Assembly (NCBI GenBank): GCA_033439295.1
Contig: JAVTLE010000003.1
Coordinates: 1,798,001-1,862,000, forward strand
Origin: Deuterostichococcus epilithicus
Taxonomy: Eukaryota > Chlorophyta > Trebouxiophyceae > Prasiolales > Stichococcaceae
Reading direction: 5' to 3'
DNA length: 64,000 nt
Shown here: one piece after another, positions 8,750 through 19,500 of the stretch
Numbering within the stretch: position 1 is the stretch's first letter
Layout: each line of letters opens with the position of its first letter
Notes under the pieces: model-generated
What the model was told of the DNA's origin: nothing
Database searches by the model: none
The model's input: the letters and a program-made list of their open reading frames with translations, nothing else
Made by a program: the position numbers and the translations under genes

Positions 8750-11663
8750 TCACAGGCTGCGGGCGCGGACCGTTTTCTCGGCGACATGTCCAGAGCGCTC
8801 TTGCGACGCATCGTCAGCGGCGGCAGCGGGGGACGCCTCGGCGATGCGCCGCCCCACCATGTCCGCCGCGATCAAGCCGCACACTGTCATTGCGTCTGGC
8901 AGGCAGGGGAAGGCCCCCACCTCCAGCCGTGCCTGCTGCAGCGCCGTCAGTGTCTGCGGGCCGGCGTGGAGAAACATGTTACAGGGGCTGTCCGCCGGGT
9001 CGCTGTATGCCAACATACTTGATCGGGCAATGGAACGTGGCAAGCGGAGGCACTGTAGGCTTCACACCCCGCCTGAGTCGTCGCTGTGCAGCCAAGAGGG
9101 CTGCATCACCGTTGATGCACAGTTAGGTTGCCAGTGGGTGCAGACAAAGCAAACGCTTAGCCTGTGGCCCAGGCTGCTGTCCTTGAGCATTGATGAGCAT
9201 GATGGAGGGCAAGCTACATATGGTATGTTTCACACGTTCATTCGCCACGATGTTTACGAAGGAGAGAGCACACTCATGCGGGCGGCTTTGCAACGTTGCA
9301 GGTCATCCCGATGTTAGTCGTACTGCAGCAGTCCTGGCTCCACCTCCAAGAGGCCAGCCCGATCCTCTCCTAATCCTATTTTTGCTAGGGAAAGCCACGG
9401 CATGCCACACCATACATTGCAGGTGCACACGATGTGGAAGTCCTGCAGCAGCCCGCCCTCCTCCTCTGGGGCAGTTGGCCTCACGTCTTGAAACGAAAGG
9501 CAGTAAGGAAAGGGAAAGTAAAGGAAAAAACACACAAACAGCCCTACCTTGCAGGTGAACACGATGTGAAAGTCCTGCAGCAGCGCGCCCTCTTCCTCCA
9601 GGTTGACCTTCAGACCCTCCGAGTGGTCCACCGCGGACACAAAGCCGCCGGACTGCGGCGTCTGCAGCACGAAGCTGTGCAGGGCCGCCATGAGGCGCTT
9701 GCGCTCGTCGGTGATGGCGCGCAGGCGCTGTATCACCACGCCCCGCGCCGCCGCCAGCGACTGCAGCAGGGGGGGACATGCGGCAGGAGGTCACCGGTGC
9801 CCAGCTCGTGTCCAGGATGAGGGGTGACCGAAGGTACAGCATCTCTGCAAACCTGACGTCAACCTCCAGGATGTCAGGGGAGCGGGCACGCACCTTGCGC
9901 TGCTGCTCTGTGAGTTCCAGCGAGTCCAGGATGAGGGGCCAATCCAGGGACGGTTGCGCAATGACGCCCTCCGGCGCCGGCTGGCCGCGGTCGCCGGGCT
10001 TCTCGGCCTTTGCAACGTAGGCGGCCGCCTCCTGCAGGCTGACGAATTGGAAGCGGCGGATGGTGTTGGTGTGCTCCTGCAGGCCGGCGGAAGTAAATTT
10101 GACTAAAATGAATAACACGGTGAGTCGTGATGTGCCCGGGACGTGGGAGCTCCCGTAGAGGGCTTTAGAGGCTGCCGCCCAGCGGGCTGACGAGCCGGAA
10201 GCGGGGGGCGGTGTTGGGGTCGCTCCTGCGTCGCACAGAGATGTGGCGCCGCCGCGGCAGCGACAGGAGCTTTGTCAGGCTGGAAGCGGCGGCTGGTGCT
10301 GGTGTGCTTCTGCGGGGCTGCGCAGCGGCCATGGGGAAGGTGCATCTCAGGGCATCTGGCATACAGGTTCAAATCATGCCGCAGTGGGCCTAATGCTGGC
10401 AGACCAGGTCCCGGTGCCTTTGCCCAAGCTGAGCCGCAGGAGTGGGCGTCGGCGGTGCATGCCGCAGGCCGGTGATGCAAAAGCTTGCCCGGAGTACTCC
10501 TCCCAAGCTGCCGCCTCAGAACCCTTCTCTGGCCGCCTCAGAACCCTTCTCTGGCGGGGCAGCGCCCTCCAGGGCAACAAGTGCATCCGGGCGGCCTCAA
10601 TCACAGAACCCCTCCGCGCCTGCATGAAGATGACTATGACGGCGCAATGCGACTCCACCAGGCGGTGAACCTCAGATTCATTGTCATCCGGTGTCCTTCC
10701 AGTCTGCAAAGCGATACCTCACTTGCATGAGGACGACCATGACCGCGCGGTGCGATCCCACCAGGTGCACTGTCGCTGGTCTTTGATAATTCACTCTGAG
10801 CTGAAGGTTTCTGTCGCCACGAAAACCGTCTTGCCTGCATGAAGATGACCATGACCGCGCGGTGTGACTCCACCAGCTCCACCAGCCGCTGGTGTGCGGG
10901 GCTGCCCTCGGTCTCAACGCCGGGCACCGCCAGCGTCTTCTGCACCTCCCGCACGTACATCCTGTGGCCGCCAACAGGTTTTCAGGTTCTTTTCGGGCGC
11001 GGCAGCAGGGAGGGGTCTCCCATTGGGAGGTGGCAAACTTGCGGGGACCCAGGCGAGCAGCGCAGAACTCTGAAGCACTCTTGGCGCTGCCAGGCAGGTC
11101 CTCGTGCGCGGCTGCACACCGTGCGGTCAGCCATCGTCTTGGCTCCCGTTGGTGCTGCGGTGATGCTTTCAAATCGAATGCAGTGAAGTGACCCGGAAAA
11201 TGGCGCACTTGTAGGTGTGCAGCTCGTCCCTGAAGGTGGCGGCGGCGATGGCCTCCTCGCGGGTGATGCCGCTGGCGGGGCCCCCGACCACATGGCACAT
11301 GTTGACGATCGCGGAGATGAGCTCCTCGGAGCATTCCGCGTCTGGCGCCTTCTGCTGCCGGGCATGTGACGGCGCACGTCAGCCACTGATTGCACCCTGG
11401 GGCTCTCACGTCACCGCCGTTGCCAGGAATGTGGTGGAGGCATTCGAGCCCGTCCGGCTGAGATTCCGCCAACCCACATTATAGCCTCCCACAGGGTGCA
11501 GTGTCCGGCGCCTGGGGGACGCCAGCATGAACGACTGGGGCGACGTACTGAGGCGGCACAAATGGGAAGGAAGCGCAACACCGGGAAAGGCGAACGGGCA
11601 CCTTGGAGGCAGTCTCCGCAACGCCGCTGGCGGTGCGCTTTCCCCGTGCCCGGTCCATGACCT
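8750..11663 (-). CDS. Unrecognised multi-exon protein with repeated exon copies
   Basis: This minus-strand gene appears to start near 11663 (MDRARGKRTASGVAETASK). Exons recognised by frame and splice sites carry CSEELISAIVNMCHVVGG plus EEAIAAATFRDELHTYK (about 11365-11205), VREVQKTLAVPGVETEG and HRAVMVIFMQ (about 10960-10835), TIRRFQFVSLQEAAAYV and LDWPLILDSLELTEQQRK (about 10082-9895), GVVIQRLRAITDERKRLM with HSEGLKVNLEEEG (about 9760-9551), and LTALQQARLEVGAFPCLPD (about 8960), with a stop at 8750. The protein looks helical and soluble, without signal or membrane segments. The final exon faintly resembles the C-terminal 'LTPLQ-A' region of algal bZIP-like regulators, but I found no basic-zipper, so no function is claimed. 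Three separate sets of diverged exon-edge copies lie in its introns (listed separately), which makes some exon borders uncertain. Confidence 0.45.
9413..9482 (-). repeat. Exon-edge echo, copy of 9545-9610
   Basis: About 66 bases repeat the 3' end of the exon at 9545-9610 with roughly 15% mismatches. In the sense strand the exon reads EEEGALLQDFHIVFTCK and this copy reads EEEGGLLQDFHIVCTCN. Both end at a possible donor (GTAGGG and GTATGG). The two copies lie 132 bases apart, a multiple of three, and the frame stays open between them. The second copy could therefore be a usable alternative exon and not just debris. Confidence 0.75.
10168..10316 (-). repeat. Two exon-edge echoes of the exon start at 10018-10082
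   Basis: The exon start with its CAG acceptor (10018-10082, sense peptide TNTIRRFQFVSLQEAAAY) is copied at 10168-10231 (sense NTAPRFRLVSPLGG) and, more weakly, at 10274-10316. Both copies lie in the intron just upstream of the exon in the sense direction. The second copy soon runs into a stop, so these look like decayed pseudo-exons. Confidence 0.7.
10618..10772 (-). repeat. Two exon-edge echoes of the exon end at 10833-10880
   Basis: The exon end encoding LVESHRAVMVIFMQ (10833-10880) recurs at 10720-10770 (sense VGSHRAVMVVLMQ) and 10618-10665 (sense VESHCAVIVIFMQ). This gives three copies in about 260 bases, each followed in the sense direction by a potential donor region. Identity is about 80-85% by eye. 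A short direct repeat of 23-24 bases also sits nearby at 10511-10557. Confidence 0.75.
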
Positions 11664-11943
11664 TTGCCTACGACGAGTAAAAGTATTGCGACCGTCGGTC
11701 TCGCACTCGCAGTCCTGTTTGGCTGTGTGTTGTGTATGTTTTGCGGGGGGCGGCAGGATGCTGGAATCAATACAGCATTTGACAGCATGTCTGGGTCTAC
11801 TGCGGGCTGCACGAGGAGGAGTGTGTGCACGGTGCCACGGTGCCATGCCATGCACACAGTAAGGCATACGCTGGAGTTGCCGGAGTAAGCAGGGTATTCA
11901 CTTTACCACTGGAATGGCCAGGGAATAGGTCTGTGCAAGCAAA
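11664..11943. promoter_or_regulatory. Spacer between tandem minus-strand genes
   Basis: About 280 bases lie between the kinase stop and the start of the downstream minus-strand gene. It should hold the kinase 3' end and the promoter or 5' leader of the next gene. No motif is recognised. Confidence 0.3.
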
Positions 11944-14900
11944 TCAGTGAATCCCCGATGGCACCTGGTCGCTAAGGACGACGACCACGTCCTTGGCGCT
12001 GGGTCGGTTGGCGGGCTTGCTGTCCATGCACCTCGTGATGAGCTCCGCGATCGCGACTGGGCACTCCTCTGGCACCCTACAGGGTGGGCAAAGCGGCTCC
12101 GCCTCACGCGTGTCCAACACACATGGGCCCAAGACGTCAAGCCGCCATCTGGGCGAGCTCTTTACCTGTTCGCACGAGCGCTGAATTGGAAGCGTCCCCT
12201 ACACTGGTGGGGATAGCCCCGAGGGGGCTTGGAGGCAGGGTCTGCTGGACATTGCAGCAGCCTGCGTGCGGGTGCGCTGCTGAGCAGAGCACGGTGGTGC
12301 ACCAGCGGCTTGGTGAGGCGGGGCAGCACGATGACGGCAGGCCGGAGTCACACAGGAGGTGGCACCTGACTGCGCGCAGGCGGCCGCGGGCAGGCGACTC
12401 GCCGGTGACCAGCTCCCACAGGATGACGCCCAGGCCGTAGATGTCCACTTTCTCGGAGCAGCGTGCCCCCAGCAGCACCTCCGGCGCCTGGCGACAGCAG
12501 GTTATTCCTTGAACAGCGCAGTCAAGAAAACTGCGCGCCTGGCAAGGCAGAACCCATCTGAGATCTGGGACCGCTCCTGCAACGAGTGCTGTGCGGGCGC
12601 GCACAGGCTGTTGGTTCGGCAGCAGCTCCCCTGCAAGCGGCCGACTGGTGTATACAGCATTCCGACTGGAGCAGCAACACCCTCGCTTCGTGGGAGGCGC
12701 GCAGTGTTCGATGAGCGCTCTCACCGACCAGGCGAAGGTGCCGAAGGACTGCAGAGACGACACATAGTCCTTCTGCAGGATCTTGGCCAGCCCCACGTCG
12801 GCGATCTTGGCCACGTGCTGCCGCCCCAGCAGCACATTGGGGGACTTCAGGTCGAAGTGCACCACGGAGTGGCGGTGCAGGAAGTGCAGCCCCCGCGCGA
12901 TGTCTAGCGCGATCTGGCGGCCGAGGCCCGGCTCGGCGCCACCCTTATGCGCACTGCCGTCCCTGCGCAGACGCAGCGACATGGGTGTTAGGGCTTGTTC
13001 AGAGTGCTCTCCTCTTGGCGGGCACCAACCACCTCCCATTCACGGACAACGCCCCTCAGGCGAAGGTGCTTTCGCTCTGTGTCACGCACAACGCCTTCAG
13101 AAAACCTAAGGCTGTGAACCGATGACAATCAAACATGGCAGGACGGTGCCCTGCTGGCTCGTACTTTCTGCTACCTGTGCCCACCTGCGGTACCATAGCA
13201 GGCTGCCGCTGTTGTCGTTCCGAATGGCAGTGAACAGGTCGCCATTCTCCATGTACCTATGGACGAGAAATCAGACTTCGAACGTCAGCAGACATTTAAT
13301 CTTATATTGAGACGTGCCCGACGCCGAGAAACAGAAGATGGCTAACTGTAAGTGTCACGTACGCATGCCGCTGACGAGCAGCACCCTGCTGCTCGGTGCA
13401 CCGTACAGATGACCAAAGCGCGCCCGAAACACAGGGACGAGACCGGACCAGAGCACCATCAGGGGCCTGACACTGGCGCAGCCAGTGCAGCCGATTCCGC
13501 AGGAAGAAAGCGGCGCACTCGGTGATCATGAGCGTCTGGTGCTCTGTCTGGCTGGCGCCAAGAAACTGGACGATGTTGCCATCGCGGCAGGACTTGAGGA
13601 GCACCACCTCCCGCTGGAACTCAGCGTGCTGATGCGGCGTCGCATGCGTGGGGAAGATTTTGACCGCCACCGGCTGCACCCCGTGGCTCAGAGCCTTGTA
13701 CACCTGCCAACGTGCATGAAGGGGACTCGGAATTTGTCGGAGGACAGAGCTGGCATGCACACGACGATGAGGATGGAGTCGATAATGCGATCTGCAATTG
13801 TCTCTGGTCCGTCCAACACAGAGCCAGGGCCGCAGCTCGCTGGCAGCACAGCCCCAGCATTGCCGCCGCCACAGCGCCAGGCCTGCCTTGGCCTCTAAAA
13901 TCCGAACCTTGTTCGAAGCTTCTCGGGGTTGCCGAGGAAAACCCACCATGCCGCAGCTGCCAGGGGTTGAGGTTCTCCCGACGGCGCAGCTCCAAGCTTG
14001 GCACCATCGCATCTAGGCAGCAACTTCCCGCTCTCTCCCTCTTTCAAAATAAAAACTCAACACACCCTCGCCACCTACACAGCGAACCCACCGTGCCAAA
14101 GGAGCCCTGGCCCAGCTGCCAGGGGGTGCCGTCCTCGCGGCGGCACAGCTCCAGGTTGGCGCCATCCAGCTCCCAGTCCAGCTCGGGCGGCAGCGGGTTG
14201 CCGCCGGCGCCGGCGCCGCCGCTCGCCGAGCGCAGCGAGGCATCGCCGCCGGCCGCAGGCTCCAGCAGCGTGCTGAAGCTGCCCAGCGGCAGCGACTGCA
14301 AGCAGCAAAAGGGGTTCCAGGGACTGCAGGTGTGCAGATGCAGAAGGCTGAGGGACTCGTGAAGCGGTTGGCAGCTGCATCCATGCATGCGTCTCCGCTT
14401 CCAGGAAAACACAGAGCAGAGCAGACACAGAAAGCAGAAGTAGCATTCGACTAGACCATGTTCTGCCAGCACAGAAAATGTGCAGGGATCGTTTTCTGCG
14501 CTGCCTTGCCCTGCGATGCCGGATGACCAGCTCATGGCAGCCAGTCAAAGAGCCTGACAACCCCAGGAAAGTGCGAAACCCCAAAAAAACGGGCACCGTG
14601 TTGCCATCGAACTTCAATGCGCCCGCGGAGCTGCTGCCGGGGGCGCTGCTGCTGCTGGACCGCACGTCCGCTGACGCTGAGGTGATGCTGCTGCTGGTGG
14701 TGCTGGAGGACGCCCGCAACGCCGGGGCCACCGCCTTGCCGGTCGGCATCCGCACCATCGGCAGGCCGCCGACGGGCCACGCCGTCGCGCCCGCTGCATC
14801 GCCCATCGCGTGTAGCGAGCTGGCTGCCGCAGCCGCCGCAATGGCCTTTGCGCCGGCGGTCAGCTCGGGCGTTGGCTGCTGCTGCTGCTGCCGCTGCCAC

Positions 14901-15743
14901 GCCGGCATCGTCGTGTCCGGCCCCGCCCCGGCCTCGGGCCGCGACTCCAGGCTGCCGCTGTTGGAGGTGGTGCTGCCGACGCGCAGGCTGGAACCCGAGC
15001 GGCCAGGCAGCGGCGGCCGCGCCGGCGCCGCGCTGGTGCTGGGGCTCTGGCTGCTGGCGGCCAGCCGCTCGGCGCGGGCAGCCGGCGGCATCTTCCGCCG
15101 GCCGCCCCCGGTGCCGATGGAGCTGTAGATGGCAGACAGCGCGTTGGACGCCTGCGCCAGTGCCGCGGGGTTGGCGCTGCCCTGCGGCAGCGACCGCTGC
15201 GCCGGCGGCGGAGCCGCAGCCGCCGTCGATCCCGCCGGCGCCGAGTTGGAGTGCATCGGCGGGTCCGCCTGTGCCAGTTCAATGACCGCGCGCGGTAGCG
15301 GCCGCGCAGGGGCGATTGTCTCCTGTGGCAACGGCTGTGGTATGACAGCGACCGGAGGCGTCTGCGGCTGGCTCTCCTCCTCGCCTTCCTCATCGTCTTC
15401 CTCCACCATGGACAACATGGCGGCCGCCGCGCCGCTCAGCCGAAGCTGCGCTGCCGTCTGCCCAGCCGCCAGCTGCCGCTGCGGCTGGCTGGGCGGCTGC
15501 CGTTGCCGCTGGGCCGCCGGCTGCTTCGCAGCGGACTGCCCGTCGGCTGCGCTGACATGCTGTCTGCCTCGCAGCTCGCTGCGCGCCGCCAAATCCTTGG
15601 CGGCGGGCGGCGCCGCAGCGGGTGCATGGCTCGCTTCCGCGGCACGTGTGCGATACCATAGGAGCGCCCCGACGCCGATGACTGTGGCTGTCGCCGCGGC
15701 GGTGGCTGCTATGACCACCCTCTCGTCTCGCTGGCCAGACATC
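11944..15743 (-). CDS. Membrane-anchored RAF/TKL-like protein kinase
   Basis: The first ATG (15743) opens MSGQRDERVV and then a single membrane segment, VIAATAAATATVIGVGALLW. About 330 residues of Gln/Pro/Ala/Ser-rich low complexity follow in one large exon (to about 14595), with an acidic patch EEDDEEGEEES. The kinase domain starts at LELCRREDGTPWQLGQGSF (glycine loop, about 14150). It continues with VQPVAVKIFP (ATP-binding Lys), a small exon near 13260-13190 with YMENGDLFTAIRND, HSVVHFDLKSPNVLLG (catalytic loop), IADVGLAKIL (DVG replaces DFG), SAPEVLLGARCSEKVDIYG and ITRCMDSKPANRPSAKD, and stops at 11944. The HFDLKSPN loop and DVG variant match plant and algal TKL/RAF-like kinases, so it should be an active Ser/Thr kinase. 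The N-terminus suggests it hangs from a membrane with the kinase in the cytosol. The substrate is unknown. Confidence 0.75.
13938..14010 (-). repeat. Exon-edge echo of the kinase glycine-loop exon
   Basis: This 73-base stretch in the intron after the glycine-loop exon repeats 14084-14166. The exon reads LELCRREDGTPWQLGQGSF in the sense strand and the echo reads LELRRRENLNPWQLRHGGF. The copy has lost the glycine-rich loop, so it would not make a working kinase and looks like a decayed duplicate. Confidence 0.8.
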
Positions 15744-16569
15744 CAAGTGCTAGCAGCTGGGCAGAAGGTGGGCTGAGGCAATGGCGGGGATCATCTGCCG
15801 CCGTGGGGGCCGCTGTCAGCTCAGTGAAGCCCAGAAGTCGGCTGATTCAGCTGCGGAGCCCGTGGCCTGGTCGCCTGCCGGCTTCACGTGGCCAGTTGTG
15901 CCTTTGGTGGCAACCAACGCCACGCGCAGCACGAGCGACGCTGGGCTGCCGGCCGGTCGCTGTGATTATCTACGACCTGAAGGACCGTCTAAGCTAGCAG
16001 CCTGGCGAAAAAACAAGTGGACCTGACGTGATATTTGCAAATCGCCTGACGATTAGTTGATTTCTAAGTAGTTTATCAGACTTTTAGTTTATTTATTAAT
16101 CATAGTCAAGAAATGCGCGATGCGGACGCCAGTCCTGTGATAGAAGGAGGCCTCCTTCGGGATTTTCGCCTTTCCCTGTCAGCGAACGCGCCTGGCGCAA
16201 CGGCGTCTTGGCACACTTCCATTGCTTGCACGTGTTGCCACTCCAGGGCAATTTCACAGCTGTTCTCGATCGTGCACTCCCGGCGGCAGCCTGGCGGTCT
16301 ACAAGTCAGACTTGTTCGAGGACGGTGCACAGTCCGAGGTGCTGATAGTCTGCCTGTCGCTGCCTCACTACCGGCCAGAGCAACGAACGTCAGAGGCTGC
16401 TCTCATCCAGGATGCCCCGGCCGGCTGGCACCTAGGATCGCCGAGAAGTTATTCAACCTCCAGAGGTACTTGGACGGGCTGGGCAGCTTCGACTTCAGCA
16501 CGGAGCGGCCACAGCGCTGCGGACGATTGGATCGGAGGCTTGGAGTGGACCAGCACCACCTGAGCTGCG
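15744..16569. promoter_or_regulatory. Divergent region with AT-rich block, kinase and PP2A-B
   Basis: About 830 bases lie between outward-facing starts. Bases 16028-16112 are strikingly AT-rich compared with the GC-rich surroundings and include TTTATTTATTAATCAT, a good candidate for a nucleosome-free promoter core. Right of it, 16113-16580 is an open plus-strand frame of 155 codons (see findings) that may be a leader ORF. Confidence 0.4.
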
Positions 16570-19500
16570 ATGGGGATTGATGGACCGACTGAAGCTCTTG
16601 ATTGGCAGTTCTTGCAATGCTTCGGTGAACGCACTCCCGGCGAGGAGATCCAGGAAGGTGAGGACGGCTGCCTTGTGGAGCATCTTGCACCTCAGCAGCT
16701 GCATCGAATGGGATCGACGCCGTGTGCGCCTTCCGCGCCATCGTCCGTATTCATCGATCGTTGCCCTGTCTGGACAGCACACAGACCTTGTAACCGGCTT
16801 AACCTTGCACGATCCTGTCGTGGAGCTGGTGCATCCCTTCGGCAGCTCCGCACGCAGGCAGCATGCGCCTCGCGTTCGGCGTGCTGGGCAAAGGATCGAC
16901 CAGCAGTACAGCCTTCAGTGCTGACTGGCATGCCCCATTTTCTGCACGGCTGTCGGCTCGCTGATGTCACAGTGCTCTGCTGTGTCGCAGCGGACATCAT
17001 CTCTGCGGTGGAGTTCGACTGGGACGGCCAGCACCTCGCAACCGGCGACCGCGGTGGGCGTGTAGTCCTGTTCGACCAGATACCCTCGCAGCCGGTGAGT
17101 TTGGTGGGTTGATGGGGTTCACCCTCGTGATGCCACAAAACTCACCACACCCGCGGAGCTTCGAGTCGATGCGTGTCTTTGAACATGGACTGTATTTCTG
17201 TCGAGCGGTACTTTCAGAAGGGGATGCGCGCACTAGCATGTGATCAGTCAGGGCCATTCGCTCCCCAGCAGAAGCTGAGGACAGTGAACGGGGTTGCTGA
17301 GGGATGTGGTGGCAGAATGGGTCGCCTCACAGGCAGATGCATGGCCTCCCAAGCCCCTTACATATGTGCGGCCGTGCTTACCAGAAGCCAGCTAATTGGG
17401 GTCGCCCCACCCTGGGCACCAAGAAGTTTGACTCCTGTCGCTCAATCCGTGACGCGCAGCCGCGAATAGGGGCGGACCAGCGGGCGCCGCCGCCGCGGCT
17501 GTCGGCCTTTGAGTACCGATACCTGACGGAGTTCCAGTCGCATGAGCCAGAATTCGACTATCTTAAGAGCCTGGAGATCGAGGAGAAGATCAACCAAGTG
17601 CGGTGGTGCCACTCCGGCAGCGCCTCGCTGCTGCTGTCCACCAACGACAAGACCATCAAGCTCTGGAAGGTGCGTGGGCAACTCTAGTCTCCACCTGCGG
17701 TCTTCATGCCGCTCATTCATGCTTTGTCGTCAGGACTTGCATCTACGATTTTCAGGGGCAGTCCCAGCCGCCGGCAGTAGTCTCAATCTGCTTCGTGTCG
17801 CCGCAGGTGTATGAGAAGAAGGTGGTCAGCTTGTCAGATTTCAACATCAGCGACGCAGACAGCTTGTGGTCAGTGGGCGCAGGGTGCGTGGCTGGCTCCT
17901 CAAGTTTGACACTGCTGCAGTCGACTTTACTTGACGGTGCACTGATGTTGCACTGCTGCAGCACCCACCATGGGACCTACAGTCTACAAACACATGCATG
18001 CATCGCACTGCAGGAGGGATGCAGCTGCGGCGCCGAATGGCAGCCTGCCAGGCATGGAGCGGGCTGCAACCTCGCAGCAGTACCACCTGCCGCTCAGGCT
18101 GCCGAAGGTGGGCTCGTCGTGTGCGTGCGAGAGGTCGAGCCAGTGCTGTCTGGGGCTTGTGCCACATTCGGATAGCGCCTCATGTTGAGGCGGCAAGGAC
18201 ACGAGACGGACTCGGAGTCCTCACGATGACAAGCCGCAGTCACATGAGGTGGCGGCGGTGGTGGCGGAGACAGGCATGGGGGGGCATGGCGGGGCTTGTC
18301 CTAAGGGCGTGCGGGCGGCTGCAGCACCGCAGGCCATGTCCAGAGGTTTTCTACTGGGTCCTGACGCCGCGATGCCACCGCCCACAACCGCCCCTGCTTG
18401 CGCCACGCAGATGTCGGTGACGGAGGTGTTTTGGAAGGCCCGCTGTCAGCGCACCTATGCGGCGGCGCACACCTACCACATCAACTCCATATCCGCAAAC
18501 TCGGACCAGGAGACCTTCATTTCTGCCGACGACCTGCGCGTCAACCTCTGGCACCTGGGCATCAACGACCAGAGCTTCAACATCGTGGACATCAAGCCCT
18601 CCAACATGGAGGACCTGACAGAGGTATGGGGGATGAGCGTAGTCTCACATGGCGCCTCGTTAGCTGCGTTCTCTGTTGCGAAGCGCGGCAGCACGAGGAG
18701 CCCATTGGAAAAGGAAAGGGGAGGAAAGGGAAGAGCGGAGGCGATGTCTCGTCTGGCCTGTTGTCGCCCTTTGCGAGTGGCGAGCCGCACTGGATTGATG
18801 GAGCATTGAGGGGGCAGTAAACATGGGGTGCGGTGCGGCAGCACTTGTGTCTCATCAGAGACCACCTGCGCGGCGCGCAGGTGATCACGGCGGCGGAGTT
18901 CCACCCGATCCACTGCAGCGTGTTTGCCTTCAGCAGCAGCAAGGGCTGCATCCGGCTGGCGGACATGCGGTCGGCGGCGCTGTGCGACACGCACGCAAAG
19001 GCCTTCGAGGCCACAGAGCCGCAGGTAAGCACTGCGCACCTGTCGTGCGCTCCGGTCACGCACACAGCACGGCTGCAACCACCTTGCTGCTGCAGGCACC
19101 TCGCAGCATGCGTCTGCACTCTCAGGCTGCGCAAGGCTCCCCGTCGCACCTCACGCCTGCCGCGCCCGCTGCCGGCCATGTCTGCACTGGAGTCAGCTGA
19201 CCTGGCGAATCCGTCCGCGGCGCTCAGGGCGCCCGGTCCTTCTTCAGCGAGATCATCTCCAGCGTGTCGGACATAAAGTTCACGCGCGACGGCCGCCACA
19301 TCCTGGCGCGCGACTACATGACGCTCAAGCTGTGGGACCTCAACATGGAGTCCAAGCCGGTGGCCACCTACCCCATCCACGAGACCCTCCGCAGCCAGGT
19401 GTGTGTGGGATGGGCTGATGAGGTGCTGATGAGGTGGAGCTGGGAAGCGGCGCCCCCGAGCCTGCTGCGAGGGGCTGCCTGCCAGGGTTGGTCCGGTCGA

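Noticed and set aside
14478-15128. A 216-codon plus-strand open frame
   Set aside because: It is the complement of the low-complexity first exon of the kinase; GC-rich Ala/Ser/Gln codons leave all frames open. Composition is typical of a shadow.
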